64,000 nucleotides of DNA from Emydura subglobosa (taxonomy: Eukaryota > Chordata > Testudines > Chelidae): positions 7,014,065-7,078,064 of the forward strand of contig ML680086.1 in the NCBI GenBank assembly GCA_007922225.1, in the 5' to 3' direction. Position numbers and translations under genes: made by a program. Shown here one piece after another: positions 10,123-22,339 of this stretch (positions are counted from its first letter, which is position 1; the number at the start of each line of letters is the position of its first letter). Under the pieces are notes generated by a model. That model was not told the origin of the DNA, searched no databases, and saw nothing but the letters and a program-made list of their open reading frames with translations.

Positions 10123-12335
10123 ATAATCTTTCCATCTAAACCTCACTGGTTTCCCTTCTCATGGCAGCAGTTAGGTTTAAAAAGCTTTTGCCACTCGAAT
10201 GACAATGCGAGTGGTCTGAGGATAAGACTTTTCTTTGAATAATTCCGACCAATTGGCCTGCTGGCCCATCTATCACTTCAATCTTTGGTCACTGGCTGAG
10301 ACTTTTGAACTGCTCCCCTGACACAGCCAGTGAGCAGAGATTAATCTCACAACTGAGAATTTATCAGCTTGCAAAGAAAGAAACTGTCTCTGAACCCCAA
10401 GCTAGAGAGTGGCAGCAGTCTATGCTCCCTTGGGCCATCCAGGAAATTCACCCAAGAACAGAACTGTTGTTCCTGGCATCTGCTAGGCAGAAAGATCATC
10501 AGACGCCCCAAATATCTGTTTACTTTAAAAAGCAAATATTCACTTCAGGATCCTGTTTACGTAACAAGTCTCATATAGCTTTAAGTCATTGCCTTTTGCT
10601 AGTTGTCACATGGTATTATTGTGCATTTAATATTTATTTAACTCTGCATGTTGGGCCTCTGGCAGATGGCAGGCAGTCTGTTAGGCTAGCCACTGAGACA
10701 GATTAGTGTCACACTGAAACTAAAACATTAGACGGTTTGGGAAGCAACGGACTTGTCTGCTTCAGAGACCAGAGCTGTACATCTACATGTTGGAGTTTTC
10801 TTGTTGTCACAGATGTCTGAATGTTGCAGAGTTGTGCGCTGCCATTAGGCCCAAATTCATGTTGGAGACCCCCTGGTATCCCAGTGGCACAGGGATGACT
10901 ACTGAGAACGTGCACAGCGCAACAGTTTCAGCTTTTATTATTGTGACTGACCTCTGAGACTCAGCTTGTGTTTCTGCATTAAGGTGAACAATTGGGAGCT
11001 AATCTCCTTAGCACTGATAAAAACCCTCAGACAGCTTGCCCCAGGTCCAGAAAGAGCAAACTTTCAGTGCAAGAGACTTAAAATGAGAAGGGCTATCATG
11101 GCACAGGCTGATCACCCAGTCAGGCCCAGAAGTGATACCCTTCCCTGTAACGGTGTAATGTTGCATAAAATCACTATGGGGCCTTCCTTTGAAGCAAGAT
11201 GAGACAGAAGCAAGGCGCCAGAGCAGACAGCCCTATGGTCTGTTTCATTGTGGCCATTCCTGTGTGTCTAGCAGCCCAAAACATGAAACATGATGCCATC
11301 TAAAGGAGAGGAAATAGGGTCCTCAAATCACTGGGTCTTTCACTGGCAACATGCAGGGCCGATGCAGGAAATTACATCACAAGCTCCTCTGTTTAAAGTG
11401 CCCGCTCAAGAAATAATCCAACATTTCAGGCTGAACCCAAATGCAGATTCCTCCCATCCCATGACAGTTTCGGATGGTCCCATCCATGATCTGTGCCCTC
11501 ACAGGGGTCTTGGCAAGTGGTGGCCAGTGTGAATTCAATTCATGTACCCCAAGCACCAGTGATGGCAGGGTAAGCGGCACCCTTCAGTGGATGGAAAGCT
11601 GAGAGAAGAAGCGAGCTGAAAGGCCCAGCACAGTGAGTGACACCCCATCACCAACAAAAATAAACCAAAAACAAGAGGAAGCGGAACAACTCGAGGACTC
11701 ACAGCATTTCCTAGGGGTTAATGACCATCTTGAGTCTCTTTTGGCAATCACGTCTTTCCAGCTGGTCATTATACCACAGGGCAAGCTCTCCTCCTTGTAT
11801 GCTGTTGCTTAAACTCTGGTAGTACTACTTCGCACTTATGGGATCTCATCCTAGAAGGTATGGAGCACTCTTTTCAGCTCCCATTGACTTAACTCAGCTA
11901 CTTGTGGGATGGGGCCCATACAGTGCTTTTATTCAGAGGATCTCAAATAGCTTTACAAAGTAAGCAAGTGACTACTCCTGTTAGAAAGTAACTGGCGCAT
12001 AATTGAAAGCACCAGTCGGGAAACTCTTCAGCCAGAACTGAAACAGATGATCATGGGAACTTTAAGAGCAAAACAGCTTTTGCTTATGAGCATTCTTCCA
12101 TGGTGCTTTTCTTCCACCCCCTTTGCTGCAGCTCAGCCATGCTGTAATCCAGGTGCAATACAGGATGGAAAACAACTTGTCCACTTTTCCCTGAGATCCA
12201 ATGTGGTTACAAAAGTTTTCTTCACCCCAGCAAAGGACAGAGAAAGAAAAGTACATACTCAGTCAGCAGTCATGCCTCAATGGTTAGATTTCCCCTTATA
12301 GCTTTTCCAGCATACCCTGGCCAAGTGCAGGGCAT
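10123..12335. other. No gene recognised; weak MIR-like stretch at 11815-11990
   Basis: At 11815-11990 'cacttatgggatctcatcc', 'ttattcagaggatctcaaatagctttacaaagtaag' recalls an antisense MIR-type repeat but is too decayed to type. The rest is unique, with only short overlapping frames. Confidence 0.4.
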
Positions 12336-12342
12336 TTCCTTA

Positions 12343-12575
12343 GGCCAGGTCCACACTGATGAATTACTTCAGTATACCTAAGTCGTTCAGGGGTGCAAAA
12401 AATCCACACCCCGAGCAACGTCGTTATACCAACCTGACCCTCCATGTAGACAGTGCTACGATGACAGAGAGCTTCTCCTGTGGACATAGCTCCTGCCTCT
12501 CGGGGAGGTGGGCCTCTCCCGTCGGCGGGGTAGCATCTTCAGTAAAGCACTACACTGTACGGGAAGACAAGCCTC
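12343..12575. mobile_element. PIF/Harbinger-type MITE
   Basis: The element starts 'ggccaggtccacactg' after a TTA (12340-12342) and ends 'gggaagacaagcct' before TAA (12576-12578), fitting the 3-base TWA duplication of PIF/Harbinger. The interior has 'ccatgtagacagtgct' and 'ctcccgtcggcgggg', words found in related MITEs. No coding sequence. Confidence 0.6.
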
Positions 12576-12854
12576 TAATCACAAAGCCCTTCCAGTGTCA
12601 CTGGCTGTCTGAGTAGCAAACAAACAGCCAGAGGGGTTTAGGTCAACTGAACCCTGGCAAATACACAGCTGGATTCAGTCTGACTCACCGGAGTGTAAGT
12701 ATTGTTAAAACAGGTATTTGGATGATAAGAATATGCTTAGATTCTATTGAATACTTGTGAGTTGCTGCCAGCATTAGTCTCACTTATAACATCCATATCC
12801 CATATCGTAAGGTGGTGTTTGAGCATTGGTGCTGTAAGCCTCTGTAACTATGTA

Positions 12855-12983
12855 CATAGGTGCTGGAACTAAGGATGCTACCCCTCACCTCTGGCATGAA
12901 GTGGTTTCCATTATACACAGGATTTAGAGTTTGATTCAGTGGCTCTCAGCACCCCCAGTATAAAAACAGTTCCAGACCCCCTG
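12855..12983. mobile_element. hAT-type MITE, 129 bases, with intact 8-base target duplication
   Basis: The element begins 'cataggtgctggaac' and ends 'gttccagaccccctg', imperfect inverted repeats of each other. It is flanked on both sides by the same eight bases, actatgta (12847-12854 and 12984-12991), the signature of hAT insertion. The interior ('gaagtggtttccat', 'ggctctcagcaccccc') carries no open frame, so it must have been moved by a transposase from elsewhere. Confidence 0.8.
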
Positions 12984-13473
12984 ACTATGTAAATCACCAG
13001 ACTGGAGGGAGACATTAACTAGAGTGTAGTGTTGATCTGCAATCAAAGGTGTTACATCCTGCCCCACAGGGAATGACCCAGAACACCAGATGGACTATTG
13101 TGGAGTATTAAAGAGGACAAAAGATTTTTTGCTCTGCTCTTTGCCCCACCCCATCAAGATAAATTATGCAAATGGATTCCTCCCATCAGCCGAGTTTGCT
13201 GCTCAGCACACATGGCAGGAAGGGGATAACAACCCCTAAGGAGAAGTAACTGTATCTCTATGTGGCTTGGACTCTGGAGGGCAAGGTTTTTAGGCATGAG
13301 CAAGAGGCTCCCATCTGGTTAGCCTGGGTTAGCCTTAGAGGAGATATAGAGCTCACTTCTTATAGAAACTTCAATTACCTTTTAAACTTCGTAACTCATT
13401 TGTGGATCTATCTTACATTTATCTGCTTTAACCTTGCTCATAACTCCCTTGTTTTCTTTTCCTATTAATAAAT

Positions 13474-13540
13474 CTGTATATAGCTTATATATACACTGTA
13501 TACAATACTGTATATATACTGTATATAAAACTGTATATAG
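13474..13540. repeat. AT-rich tandem tract (actgtatata units)
   Basis: Repeated 'ctgtatata' words with spacers of 10-20 bases (ctgtatatagc, cactgtatac, actgtatatat, actgtatata, aactgtatatag). Likely a small expanded array and a site of slippage. Confidence 0.65.
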
Positions 13541-13645
13541 CTTTCGTGGGCTGTAACCCACTTCGTCGAAGCCCACAAAAGCTTATGCCTGCAGAAATTA
13601 AATTTGTTAGTCTTTAAAGTGCTATAGGATTCTCGTTGTTTTTAC
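13540..13645 (+). repeat. Common sauropsid MITE-like repeat with foldback start
   Basis: 'agctttcgtgggctgtaaccc', 'gcccacaaaagcttatgc', 'aaatttgttagtctttaaagtgctataggattc' matches a widespread interspersed repeat whose first half folds back on itself (agctttcgtgggct pairs with agcccacaaaagct). Confidence 0.6.
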
Positions 13646-15035
13646 AATATTTCATAGTTGCTCATTCCGGGTGTACTGTCCTTCCTGGGCACTGAACGAG
13701 ACAGGGGGCTTGTGGAAAAAAATAGAACATGATCATGTCATTAAACAATGTGTCATACCCATAAACTTGACAGGCATCCTTAATTCTGGCATTTCCTAAC
13801 TTCTGAGTGCTTGACTTTGCAACCTTAATAATATTCTTTTTGTGTAGTTTCTGTGTGTTTATACATACAACACACACAGACTATAGATTGCATTTTAATA
13901 CCCCAAAATTGTATTTTAAGAACAGCACTGTTTTAATGATAAAAATAAAAATAGGGCCACAATTCCATGCACCCATCTTCTCCCTTAACTTATGCAGCTA
14001 TTTAAAATGTATAGAGCAGAAGGATGTACACTAGAAAACATCAGGGGAGCAGATGAGTGCTGCCCAGTTGCACACAGAATAGAAATCCATAGGCACAGAA
14101 GGAGGTATTTTTATTTTTCGTGCAGCAAATAAAAACTGTTCCATTTATTGGACTGAGCTAAGATAGCAATTAACCCCTATGGACGACTGTTACACAGGCC
14201 AGTGTACGTGACTACTACACCTCCGCGCAGCAAGCTGCAAAATGCTCTTGGTTCACTATGGGGTTTGCAAAAGGATTCAGAATCCAAGAAATGGGTGACT
14301 CCTGTGAATGTTGCTTTCCAGAGAGAACGAAGAAGCTAAGAGGCAAAAGAGAAAAGCTGGTCTCTGTTGACACAAAATGTCACATAAGTGCTAGGGTGAA
14401 AGGCTTGTTATACTCCCACTGTGACTTGGGGGGACCTGCCATGCTAGGAAAGCACATCTGTTCAGAGTCGCTAGGAGGAGGGAAGGTAGATTGCTGACAA
14501 AAATAAAACTATATAGAAACATTTCCAGAACTCTCCCGATAAACATACTATTATCAAGATTTATATAGCAACTAGAGTGGCTGGAGCCAGAAAATAAAGT
14601 TCAGCCTCTTACCAGCACTCCTCTGTATGTGTGTGCCACCCTTGGTACAGAAGGCACTGGAGGTCGCCCAGCTGACATGGGGGTGCAGTTTTCATTATTA
14701 TTCTTGATGGTGCAGGAGAGGGATAGAAGCCAGCTTGACTCAGAGATCCCAAACTGTCCACAGGGCTGGCAGGCAGAAAAAAGCACGCTCTTTTAACTGT
14801 AAAAGGAGTACATTCAATATGCCCTGCTCACACTGGCTGGGACATTAGGTTCCTTTTCAGCATTGAGTGTGTTTTGCCTGCTAGGTTCCTGGGAACATCT
14901 CACCTAGACAATTCCCTGCCATTGTAGGGACCTCAGGTGGACTGGTGGCACCTTGCTCTCTCCTGTTCTATGCCTGTAGACACAACAGTTTAGTCTCTGG
15001 AGGACTGGAATGTGTTAGTCTAACTAAAGTCATTG
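13646..15035. other. No gene recognised
   Basis: AT-rich unique sequence with short chance frames only. There is a small 'acacaacacacac' stretch near 13865-13879. Confidence 0.45.
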
Positions 15036-15039
15036 GGCT

Positions 15040-15131
15040 CAACATCGGGGTATCTGGGTGAAACTGACTGGTCTGTGTTATGCAGGAGGTCAGACTATGA
15101 CCTAATGGGCCCTTCTGGCATTAAGCTCTAC
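15040..15131 (+). repeat. LINE/SINE 3' tail ('gcaggaggtcagactagatga' family)
   Basis: 'ggtctgtgttatgcaggaggtcagactatgacctaatgggcccttctggcattaa' is a decayed copy of the tail also present at 26.64-26.72 kb. Only the last ~90 bases are present. Confidence 0.6.
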
Positions 15132-15758
15132 GGAAAGTCTCTGAAAGAGAACAGACGTGGAAAACCCAAGATGCTTTTAAGCAGCAAAACACAAACTTGA
15201 TTTTCAGAACTGAACAGCACTTTAACTCGGCCTAAACAATGACCGACACGAGCTCCCTCCATCCACATCCACACAGTGCTGCATGTGCCTCAGGACAGTC
15301 TGACTCGTTCAACTCTTCCCCAGTTCACAGACTTTCCCATCGGGATTCTGCTTCGTGCGAAATGGGGTCTGGCTATTGTAAGACTGATGGTTTTTCAACC
15401 TCTGCTCCTCTTCACAGAAAGCTCTGTCCGAGTTGCAGATCCCCAAACACAAGTCCCCCACAACCTGTCTCACATGCCACAATGACAAAGGCAGCGTAAA
15501 TGCCCAGCTAGCCTCTCTCCAGCTAATGTCTCTCTGGCAGTGTAAAAACCCAATAGAATCCCCAAGCTGCCTGCTGGCAGATTACTGTGTCAAAAATGTG
15601 ACATTGTTTATTTGCGATGGACAGTTCAATACATCACAGGGGCCCGAGCCTAGTGTCTTAATGGTCCTATATCTCCTACTGACATCATGATGAGCCAGAC
15701 GAGGCCCTATATGTACCCTAAACTGGTAGCAACATGCTTCAACCCCATTTCCCAATCC
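15132..15758. other. No gene recognised
   Basis: Unique sequence upstream of the CR1 insertion. The overlapping plus-strand frames at 15239-15499 have no domain or splice support. Confidence 0.45.
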
Positions 15759-16660
15759 CATTGCACCCTCAGCAAGTTTGCAGATGACACTAAGTGAGAG
15801 GGAGTGGTAGTTACCCTGGAAGGTAGGGATAGGATACAGAGTGACCTAGACAAATTGGAGGATTGGGCCAAAAGAAATCTGATGGGGTTCAACAAGGACA
15901 AGTGCAGAGTCCTGCACTGAGGACAGAAAAATCCCATGCATTGCTACAGACTGGGGACCGACGGGCTAAGCAGCAGTTCAGCAGAAAAGGATCTGGGGGT
16001 TACAGTGGATAAGAAGGTGGATGAGAGTCAGGAGTGTGCCCTTATTGCCAAGAAGGCTAATAGCATATTGGGCTGCATTAGTAGGAACACTCCCAGCAGA
16101 TCGAGGGAAGTGATTATTCCCCTCTATTCAGCATTGGTGAGGCCGCATTTGGAGTATTGTGTCCAGTTTTGGGCCCCCCACTGCAAAAAGGATGTGGACA
16201 AGTTGGAGAGAGTACAGTGGAGGGCAACAAAAATGATTAGGGGGCTGGAGCACAGGACTTATGAGGAGAAGCTAAGGAAACTGGGCTGTTTAGTCTGCAA
16301 AAGAGAAGAATGAGGGGGGATTTAATAGCAACCTTTAACTACCTGAAAGGGGGTTCCAGGGAGGATGGAGCTAGGCTGTTCTCAATGGTAGTAGATGACA
16401 AAACTAGGAGCAATGGTCTCAAATTGCAGTGGGGGAGGTCTAGGTTGGATATTAGGAAAAGGTTTTTCACTAGGAGGGTGGTGAAGCACTGGAACGGGTT
16501 ACCCAAGGAGATGGTAGAATCTCCATCTTTAGAGGTTTTTAAGCTGCGGCTTGACAAAGCCCTGGCTGGGATGATTTAGCTGAGGTTAGCCCTGCTTTGA
16601 GCAGGGGGTTGGACTAGATGACCTCCTGAGGTCCCTTCCAACTGTAATATTCTATGATTC
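15759..16660 (+). mobile_element. CR1 LINE, 5'-truncated: end of ORF2 reverse transcriptase plus 3' tail
   Basis: The insert starts just before the reverse transcriptase catalytic box: 'agcaagtttgcagatgac' (15771-15788) reads S-K-F-A-D-D, the FADD active-site motif. A TGA stop follows two codons later. The downstream part encodes the conserved C-terminal region (for example the [16 protein letters not shown] segment and the [14 protein letters not shown] box), then the CR1 3' tail ending 'tattctatgattc'. Reading from the first part into the RGDLI box needs a frame change near 16290. The copy is dead because it is truncated and carries a stop and a frameshift. It shares 121 identical bases with the copy at 54.2 kb (16197-16317 against 54628-54748), so the subfamily is relatively recent. 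Confidence 0.93.
15936..16313 (+). pseudogene. CR1 ORF2 C-terminal fragment (reverse transcriptase of a LINE), broken
   Basis: This is the longest open part of the CR1 copy. It covers the region after the polymerase active site, including segments reading [39 protein letters not shown] and [15 protein letters not shown], typical of CR1/L3 elements. The intact element's ORF2 would be about 900-1000 residues with an endonuclease at its N-terminus, and neither the endonuclease nor most of the polymerase is present. The frame ends at a TGA directly after KREE, while the expected continuation (RMRGDLI) is in the next frame. Confidence 0.85.
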
Positions 16661-17630
16661 CTTCCTTTGTAGGGTTACCCCTCGATACATTTTGCCTCTG
16701 GAACTATAAAACAGGAAACAAGCTTTCACTGCTACACTGCTTTATCTTAGGGCAGTGCTGGAAGCAGTTTCAGAAGAACAAAACAGAAGGAAGGTATTCT
16801 GTTGTAGATGTACCAGCAAAGATAGGGAAAGAGCAAAGGGAAGATAAAACCTCCCTATCTGTTTGGAAAATAACCTGTTTCTGGGATAGAGACATTGCAG
16901 AAGACTGGGCTTCTTGAGTACTTTCTGCTGCATTTTGATTGTTGTTGTTGGTGGAGGGAGAGGGAAATGGGGTTCAACTTCTTCCAGGTCCCTTTTTTAT
17001 TAGGGATTTTGATTATTCCAGTAGCATCTAGAGTTTCCCACTGAGATAAGAGACCCACTGTGCTAGGTGCTGTACATCCACAGGAAGTGACTGTGCTTGT
17101 CCCAAAGACAGTTCCATTGCTTTCTTCTCAAATTTTCCATCACTTTCTAATGGAAAAAACATTGGTATTTCACTAATCTGTTTAGTGTTTGTAGCTCTTT
17201 GCTTATCCTTCCTTTTCAGAGCATCTAAAATAGGATGCCAAGCAGCAAGGTCAGCCTGCACAGAGAAGAGTGAAATACCATTGACACTGTGAGGAGCAGC
17301 AGCTGCAAAAATTACCAGCACAGCTGTTGTCATAGTCAGTTTGAGTGCTATGGGATATGGAGAACTCCAAAAGTGGATGGCTCTCTTTGGCAAAACTCAG
17401 TAGCTCTCTGAGTGGTCTGTGGAGCATTTCCAGATGGTCAGTAGAGCTGCTTCTGTCACATTGGGGAAGCATCTGTCAGTGTTCAAGCAGGGATGCTTCC
17501 TAGGAGCTGGAGTCAAGTCTGTAACTTTTTTAGGGTTTTCACGATATTTTGTAACTAGTTAAACTCAACACCCAAGTCCTGTCAGCTCTCTGCTCCATGT
17601 CTCTCTGGTCCCATTAGTGTAAACTCAACC
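16661..17630. other. No gene recognised; small old repeat tail at 17040-17125
   Basis: 17040-17125 ('ccactgtgctaggtgctgtacatccacaggaag', 'tgcttgtcccaaag') is an antisense piece of the family at 7.74 kb. The 121-codon minus-strand frame at 17028-17393 runs through it and has no domain I know. Confidence 0.45.
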
Positions 17631-17631
17631 A

Positions 17632-17865
17632 CTATCAAGTCTGCAGCTGACACTGAAATTGGAGGGGTAGAAAACATTCAGGAAGACAGAACTAAACTGC
17701 AAAGTAACCTGGAGAGAGATAAAAGCACTGGGGGCATTGGGGTAAGAGGGAGAGAGAGGAGAGGTTTGCTATGAAAGGAGGTTTGGTCCTAATAATAAAC
17801 GTTAAGTCCTGCATTCAGGAAGAGAAAATCAGAAAGTTTACACAAATGGGTAAGATAAGACTAGT
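17632..17865 (+). mobile_element. CR1/L3-like LINE fragment across the catalytic region, badly decayed
   Basis: 'caagtctgcagctgacactgaaattggagggg' corresponds to the (S/K)-FADDT-(K)LGG region with the first residues changed. It is followed by 'aaagtaacctggag', 'aacgttaagtcctgcattcaggaag' and 'aaatcagaaa' in the expected CR1/L3 order. It has many substitutions and indels and no open frame. Confidence 0.5.
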
Positions 17866-20065
17866 CAGCCACACCAACTACATTCAAAGGGAGCTCATTT
17901 GTATTTTCTTCTTTTAAAACTGTCCCAAGTGAGAGGACTTCTTCATGTGAAGAAATTATTTTGCTGTGTAGGGAAAGTATAGAATCAGAACTGGGAGGAC
18001 AGGTGGGTCCATGACAGGATCTCCATCTCAGAAATAGCCCATCATATGAAAGTGAGATTCACTGCAAATTCTTTTTTTAAAGGTAAGGGATTTCCAGATT
18101 CTTTTCTTTAACGTAACAGGAATGGAGTCATTAGCTGCAGCCACCTCTGGTGAAGAGCCCATTTTTTTCCCTCCTGTGCTGCCCAATGTTGCACTCAGAT
18201 CACGTTTTCAATGATCTGAGCAGCGCTGCTCCAGAGAGGACACTGTCTGCCTTTCCTACATGTGATCTGGCCTTCTTACCTAGACACTGGAGAATCACCC
18301 CTATTGTATGGCTGAAGGGAGATGGTGATGGGGTGATTTCTTTCTATGGAACAATGGTCTACAATCCACCGCCTCCTCTCTAGGCATCTGGCTGCAGCTG
18401 CTGTAGGCAGCAAACACAAACTGAAATCTGTCAGCCAAATACATCCAGCTGTACGCGGGCTATTGCAGATCCAACCACAGCAGAACATACTGTGGGATTC
18501 TACAACAGATGGGCTGGAGAGCCTGGCTCTCCCCTACTCCTCCACCCCTTGTGCTCCCTGCTCAATCAACAAGTATTGGCATCTGCCTGACAACAATTGG
18601 TATTAAAAATAGCATCGGCTGATAGAAGACTTTTCTGAGCTGCTTGAAGTATTGGGGTCTATTATACTATAAAGCTATTTTTAGGTTCACCTGAGTAACT
18701 GCCCCACTCAACTCCTCACAAGAACAAAAGACACCTTCTCAGGAAAGCAAAATTGGAGTTTATAGCCCAAGCCATTTTGGAGATTTCTTGAGCCAAACAA
18801 AATTTAAAATGAACATCAGATAGTTTTTTTTTCAAGACACCCTCACAGTCAAGTCCTTTTTTGAATTTTATCCCAGAACTATCCCATGCTGAGCTGCGCT
18901 GTATGGCATTTCAAGATCATCAGTTTATCTTGGGGAAGTTAGTTTATTTCTTTAAGTCAGGCTCTCACAGGGTTCTCTACTCCCATTGGGGTGGCACTTC
19001 TCTCTGGGGATTAGCTCCACCTAGTTCAGCCCCCCCCCCCTTTCTGGTCTTCCAACATGCAACTCTCCCCGCACTCAGAGAGTCACAGCTCGGCTGCTTT
19101 GTGACTCAGTCAGATCACCCTGTGATTTCTCCTTCCAGGTAACCTTTCAGAGCCCCTTTGTGCTAAATCATCACACCCACTGCCTTGCTTACCATCACTC
19201 CTGCAATGATTCAAGCAGTCATCTCATTCACTGCCCTAACAAGATTACTGTGCAGTAGGTGGCAGGGAACCCAGGCCTGCCCTCTATAGTTCCAGCCCAG
19301 GGCCCCACAGCAAGCACTTAGGGGCTATAGCTACATCACCTTACCGCTCTTGCCCCTGAACCACTTCCTACCATTCTTCCCCAAACTTTCATTCTCCAAC
19401 CTTCCTAGTCAGACCCTTCTCTCTTAAGCTTGCTAGATAAACTCCTTGTCAGTGGGTTAATTTGTCCAACCCCACCGAGAGGGGGGGGGGCACAACTACA
19501 GCCTTCCACACCAGTCCCTGCCTCCTGTCTTTATATAAGCCATACCTGTTCCTTCACAGGTGAGCTTTCCTCTAATTAGTGGCCTCCCCACAGGCAAAAT
19601 TTTCACCATTTGGATCTTAATTGGCTGATTGGGCCCAGCTGGCCTAATTCAACACTCTCAGGGCTGAGTGGAGAGCACACCCCATCGCACAGGTTTATAA
19701 TGGGAGCTGGGATTCAACCTTAACTACAGAGTACTAGTAACCATACCATGATGGTCTTGCTGCAAACCTTCCAATGGATATCACACAATTAAGGTACATA
19801 CCTTGATTCTGTGCTGAGAACTGTGTAGGTGGACTGCTGCACTGGTAAAAAGCCCCAGTGAATTCAATAGGGCTTCATCATCGCTGGGGAGAAGCATCAG
19901 TGTGAGAAGCTCTTGTGGCCACCCCTCATAATTAGGATCTGTTTATGGACACTGCTAAGCAGATGTCCCCAAGGGATCATGACCAGGATGCTGATCAGTG
20001 CTGGATAAAGAGCAAACAGCTTAGGTGCACCTACGTTAAAAGTTTCCAGGGATGCCAGGAGGAAG
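17866..20065. other. No gene recognised
   Basis: Unique sequence with a C-run at 19030-19040 and a G-run near 19483-19491. No supported gene, RNA or complete mobile element. Confidence 0.45.
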
Positions 20066-20160
20066 AAGAGCTCTGTGTAGCTCAAAAGCTTGTCTCTCTC
20101 ACCAACAGAAGAAGGTCCAGTAAAAGATATTACCTCACCCACCTTGTCTCAAGGGGAAAA
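20066..20160 (-). repeat. Common sauropsid interspersed repeat ('gaggtgggtgaggtaatat' family), antisense
   Basis: 'agctctgtgtagctcaaaagcttgtctctctcaccaacagaag', 'ggtccagtaaaagatattacctcacccaccttgtctc' is the antisense form of the repeats at 46.71 and 61.60 kb. Confidence 0.7.
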
Positions 20161-22330
20161 AATGCAGGGGACATGTGACCTGTCCTTTTTTTTTTTTTTT
20201 TGAGGAGCTGGACAGGATTTTGCACAACTACAGTATCAGCCACCCTAGGAAGGTTGTGGAACCTGGTGCCTGCTATCTAGTAACTATTTTGACAATATCT
20301 TATTTTTCTGTTATGCTGCCATGAGCGCTTCTGTTCCAGGTGCCCCACGTGTCCGTAGCCATTTTAGGCAGATGTGAGCTAGGAACCTTTTGGAGTCTGA
20401 GGCCAAAAACTCCGTTCTGCACGTTCACCCCCCATATACATTTCCAAAATGGCAGCTGCTTCGACTGGGCTATCAGCCTCTGTCTCACGCGAAAGCCCTG
20501 ACTATCGACCATTTTGGGGCAGGTGCCCATCCATTTTCCTTTCCTCTCCCCTTATCTGCCCTGCCTGGCAAATGCGCCCCTGGCTCCACCCCCATTTGCC
20601 AGCTCAAAATGGCACCGCTGCATGCCCCTCCCCTGGCAAATTTGACAGGGCTAGCAAATCCCAGAATGGCTTTTCACAGGCTTACGTAGGAAAAGATTGG
20701 GAATGGTGAAAGTTTTGGACAGTCCTTGCAGAACCCTATCTGTTCTCTGCATTTTCACTGTGTCTGCAGAGGAGATAAAGCAGAGTGTAAAGTGAGAAAC
20801 TGCTCAATTTTTGTCCAGACGTTACTTGGGATAGCTGCACAGACAGCTCCCCATGTAGCTTGGAACTCCTGTCCACTTCTGTAGTGTTTTTAGGGGGACC
20901 ATCTTGGTGAATAACTTCACAGCGTACCCACTGGTCTACCCTTTGCCTTTCTGAATGAGGCCATTCTCTGCCTCCCAGGCACCCGCCTCAGTGTAACGTC
21001 ATCAAGAGGCAGGACAGCCTAAAAGGGATGTAGGGGTGTTATTACCTAGCTTGGCCCCAGATGCCACCCGCTAATGCCTCTGACACCATACAAGAGCCTC
21101 CAAAGCATAGCAAAAGGGCAAAGCCAGACCGGAAACTAAATTCCCACCAGCACCTCCCACTTTTCAGACCCAACAGCCAAGCTGAAAAGCACATACAACG
21201 GACAAAAATCCCAATGCAGTGCTCCTCGCGTGCGCACTCCCTACTATCTCCGAGGTCTGCTGAGACTGGGAAGAATCTCAGGGATGGACAGCCAGAAATG
21301 CATATTGAAAACGCTGTCACAGCCTGTCTGAAATATGAATAACTACTCATGGGGTTTTTGCGCTCCCACAACCACGGCCCCTGCTCCAGCCAGACCCTCA
21401 AAGACAGGGCCTCTATGGACAGCCGAGCGGCCGGCCAACCTGAGGGGAATGAAAATGGAAAACTCCTGTTGACATGTTTGCAGATGTCGTTGCTGATTTG
21501 AATAGACCATAGAAAGCAGGAGGAGCGGGCAGTACTGGAGGAAATCAACTGGGACGTCTCCTGAGGGAGCACGGGAGTGGCCAAGGACAGCATTGCCATG
21601 TGAAGAAGACAGTAATGAAAAAGGCCGGGAGATGCAGAGGCAATCTGGAGGCAATACAAAGTCTCATTAGGGCAGTAGCACTATTGCAAAACCAACACCC
21701 AGTCCCTGGACAATACCAGCTACTGGAAAGGGCAGCAGTTCCTCCTCCTACCCTGCAGCGCTGTTCTCAGGGGCCTTTTCCTTCCCTGACCCCAGCTCAA
21801 GGACTGAGAACAGCTGTACCTGGGAGTCTAACTCTTCTGAGCCCTCTGGCCCCCAGGGTAACGTCCAGCCTCTCCACTCAACACCAGAAGGGTCCTAGAC
21901 AAGAAGAGGCAGAGGCAAAACAGACTTGCAGAAGCCGGTGACATTAGTCCCCTCCCCCTGCATTCTGTCCTGTTTAATTAAAGGTTTCTTTGTAGTTGCT
22001 AGATAATAGATTGTTGTTTAATATATTGTTTAATGATAAAAACCTTGAAAACCTAATTCATAAGGAGCTGACAATGCAGTTTGCACAGAAAATCAGGGTT
22101 TTGCAAGACTTTGGCAAAGACACAAGTTAAAATAAGGATTGCCACAATGTTACAAGTCGACTGCCCATAAACAACACTGAACTGCTCACAATTCTCCCCC
22201 CCACCCTTTGGGTTAAACAGCTGGATGTACAGCTGCACAGCTTCAGGCCTGAGAGTCCAAAGGAGCAACAGACATCTCTGGCAATACTGCTCCACCTGTT
22301 TCCATTTTCTATTGGACGGATGCCTTGCTA
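20161..22330. other. No gene recognised; open 205-codon minus frame at 21042-21659
   Basis: The 205-codon frame (minus) and a 93-codon frame on the plus strand (21061-21342) overlap. Neither carries a domain I recognise and no splice sites are in register. 21596-21941 on the plus strand is also open for 113 codons. The block may be an old insertion that decayed, possibly linked to the neighbouring Harbinger element, but I could not show that. Confidence 0.35.
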
Positions 22331-22339
22331 GTTGCTCAG

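Noticed and set aside
16339..16557. 72-codon minus frame
   Set aside because: Shadow of the CR1 copy on the opposite strand; same for the minus frame at 54690-55070.
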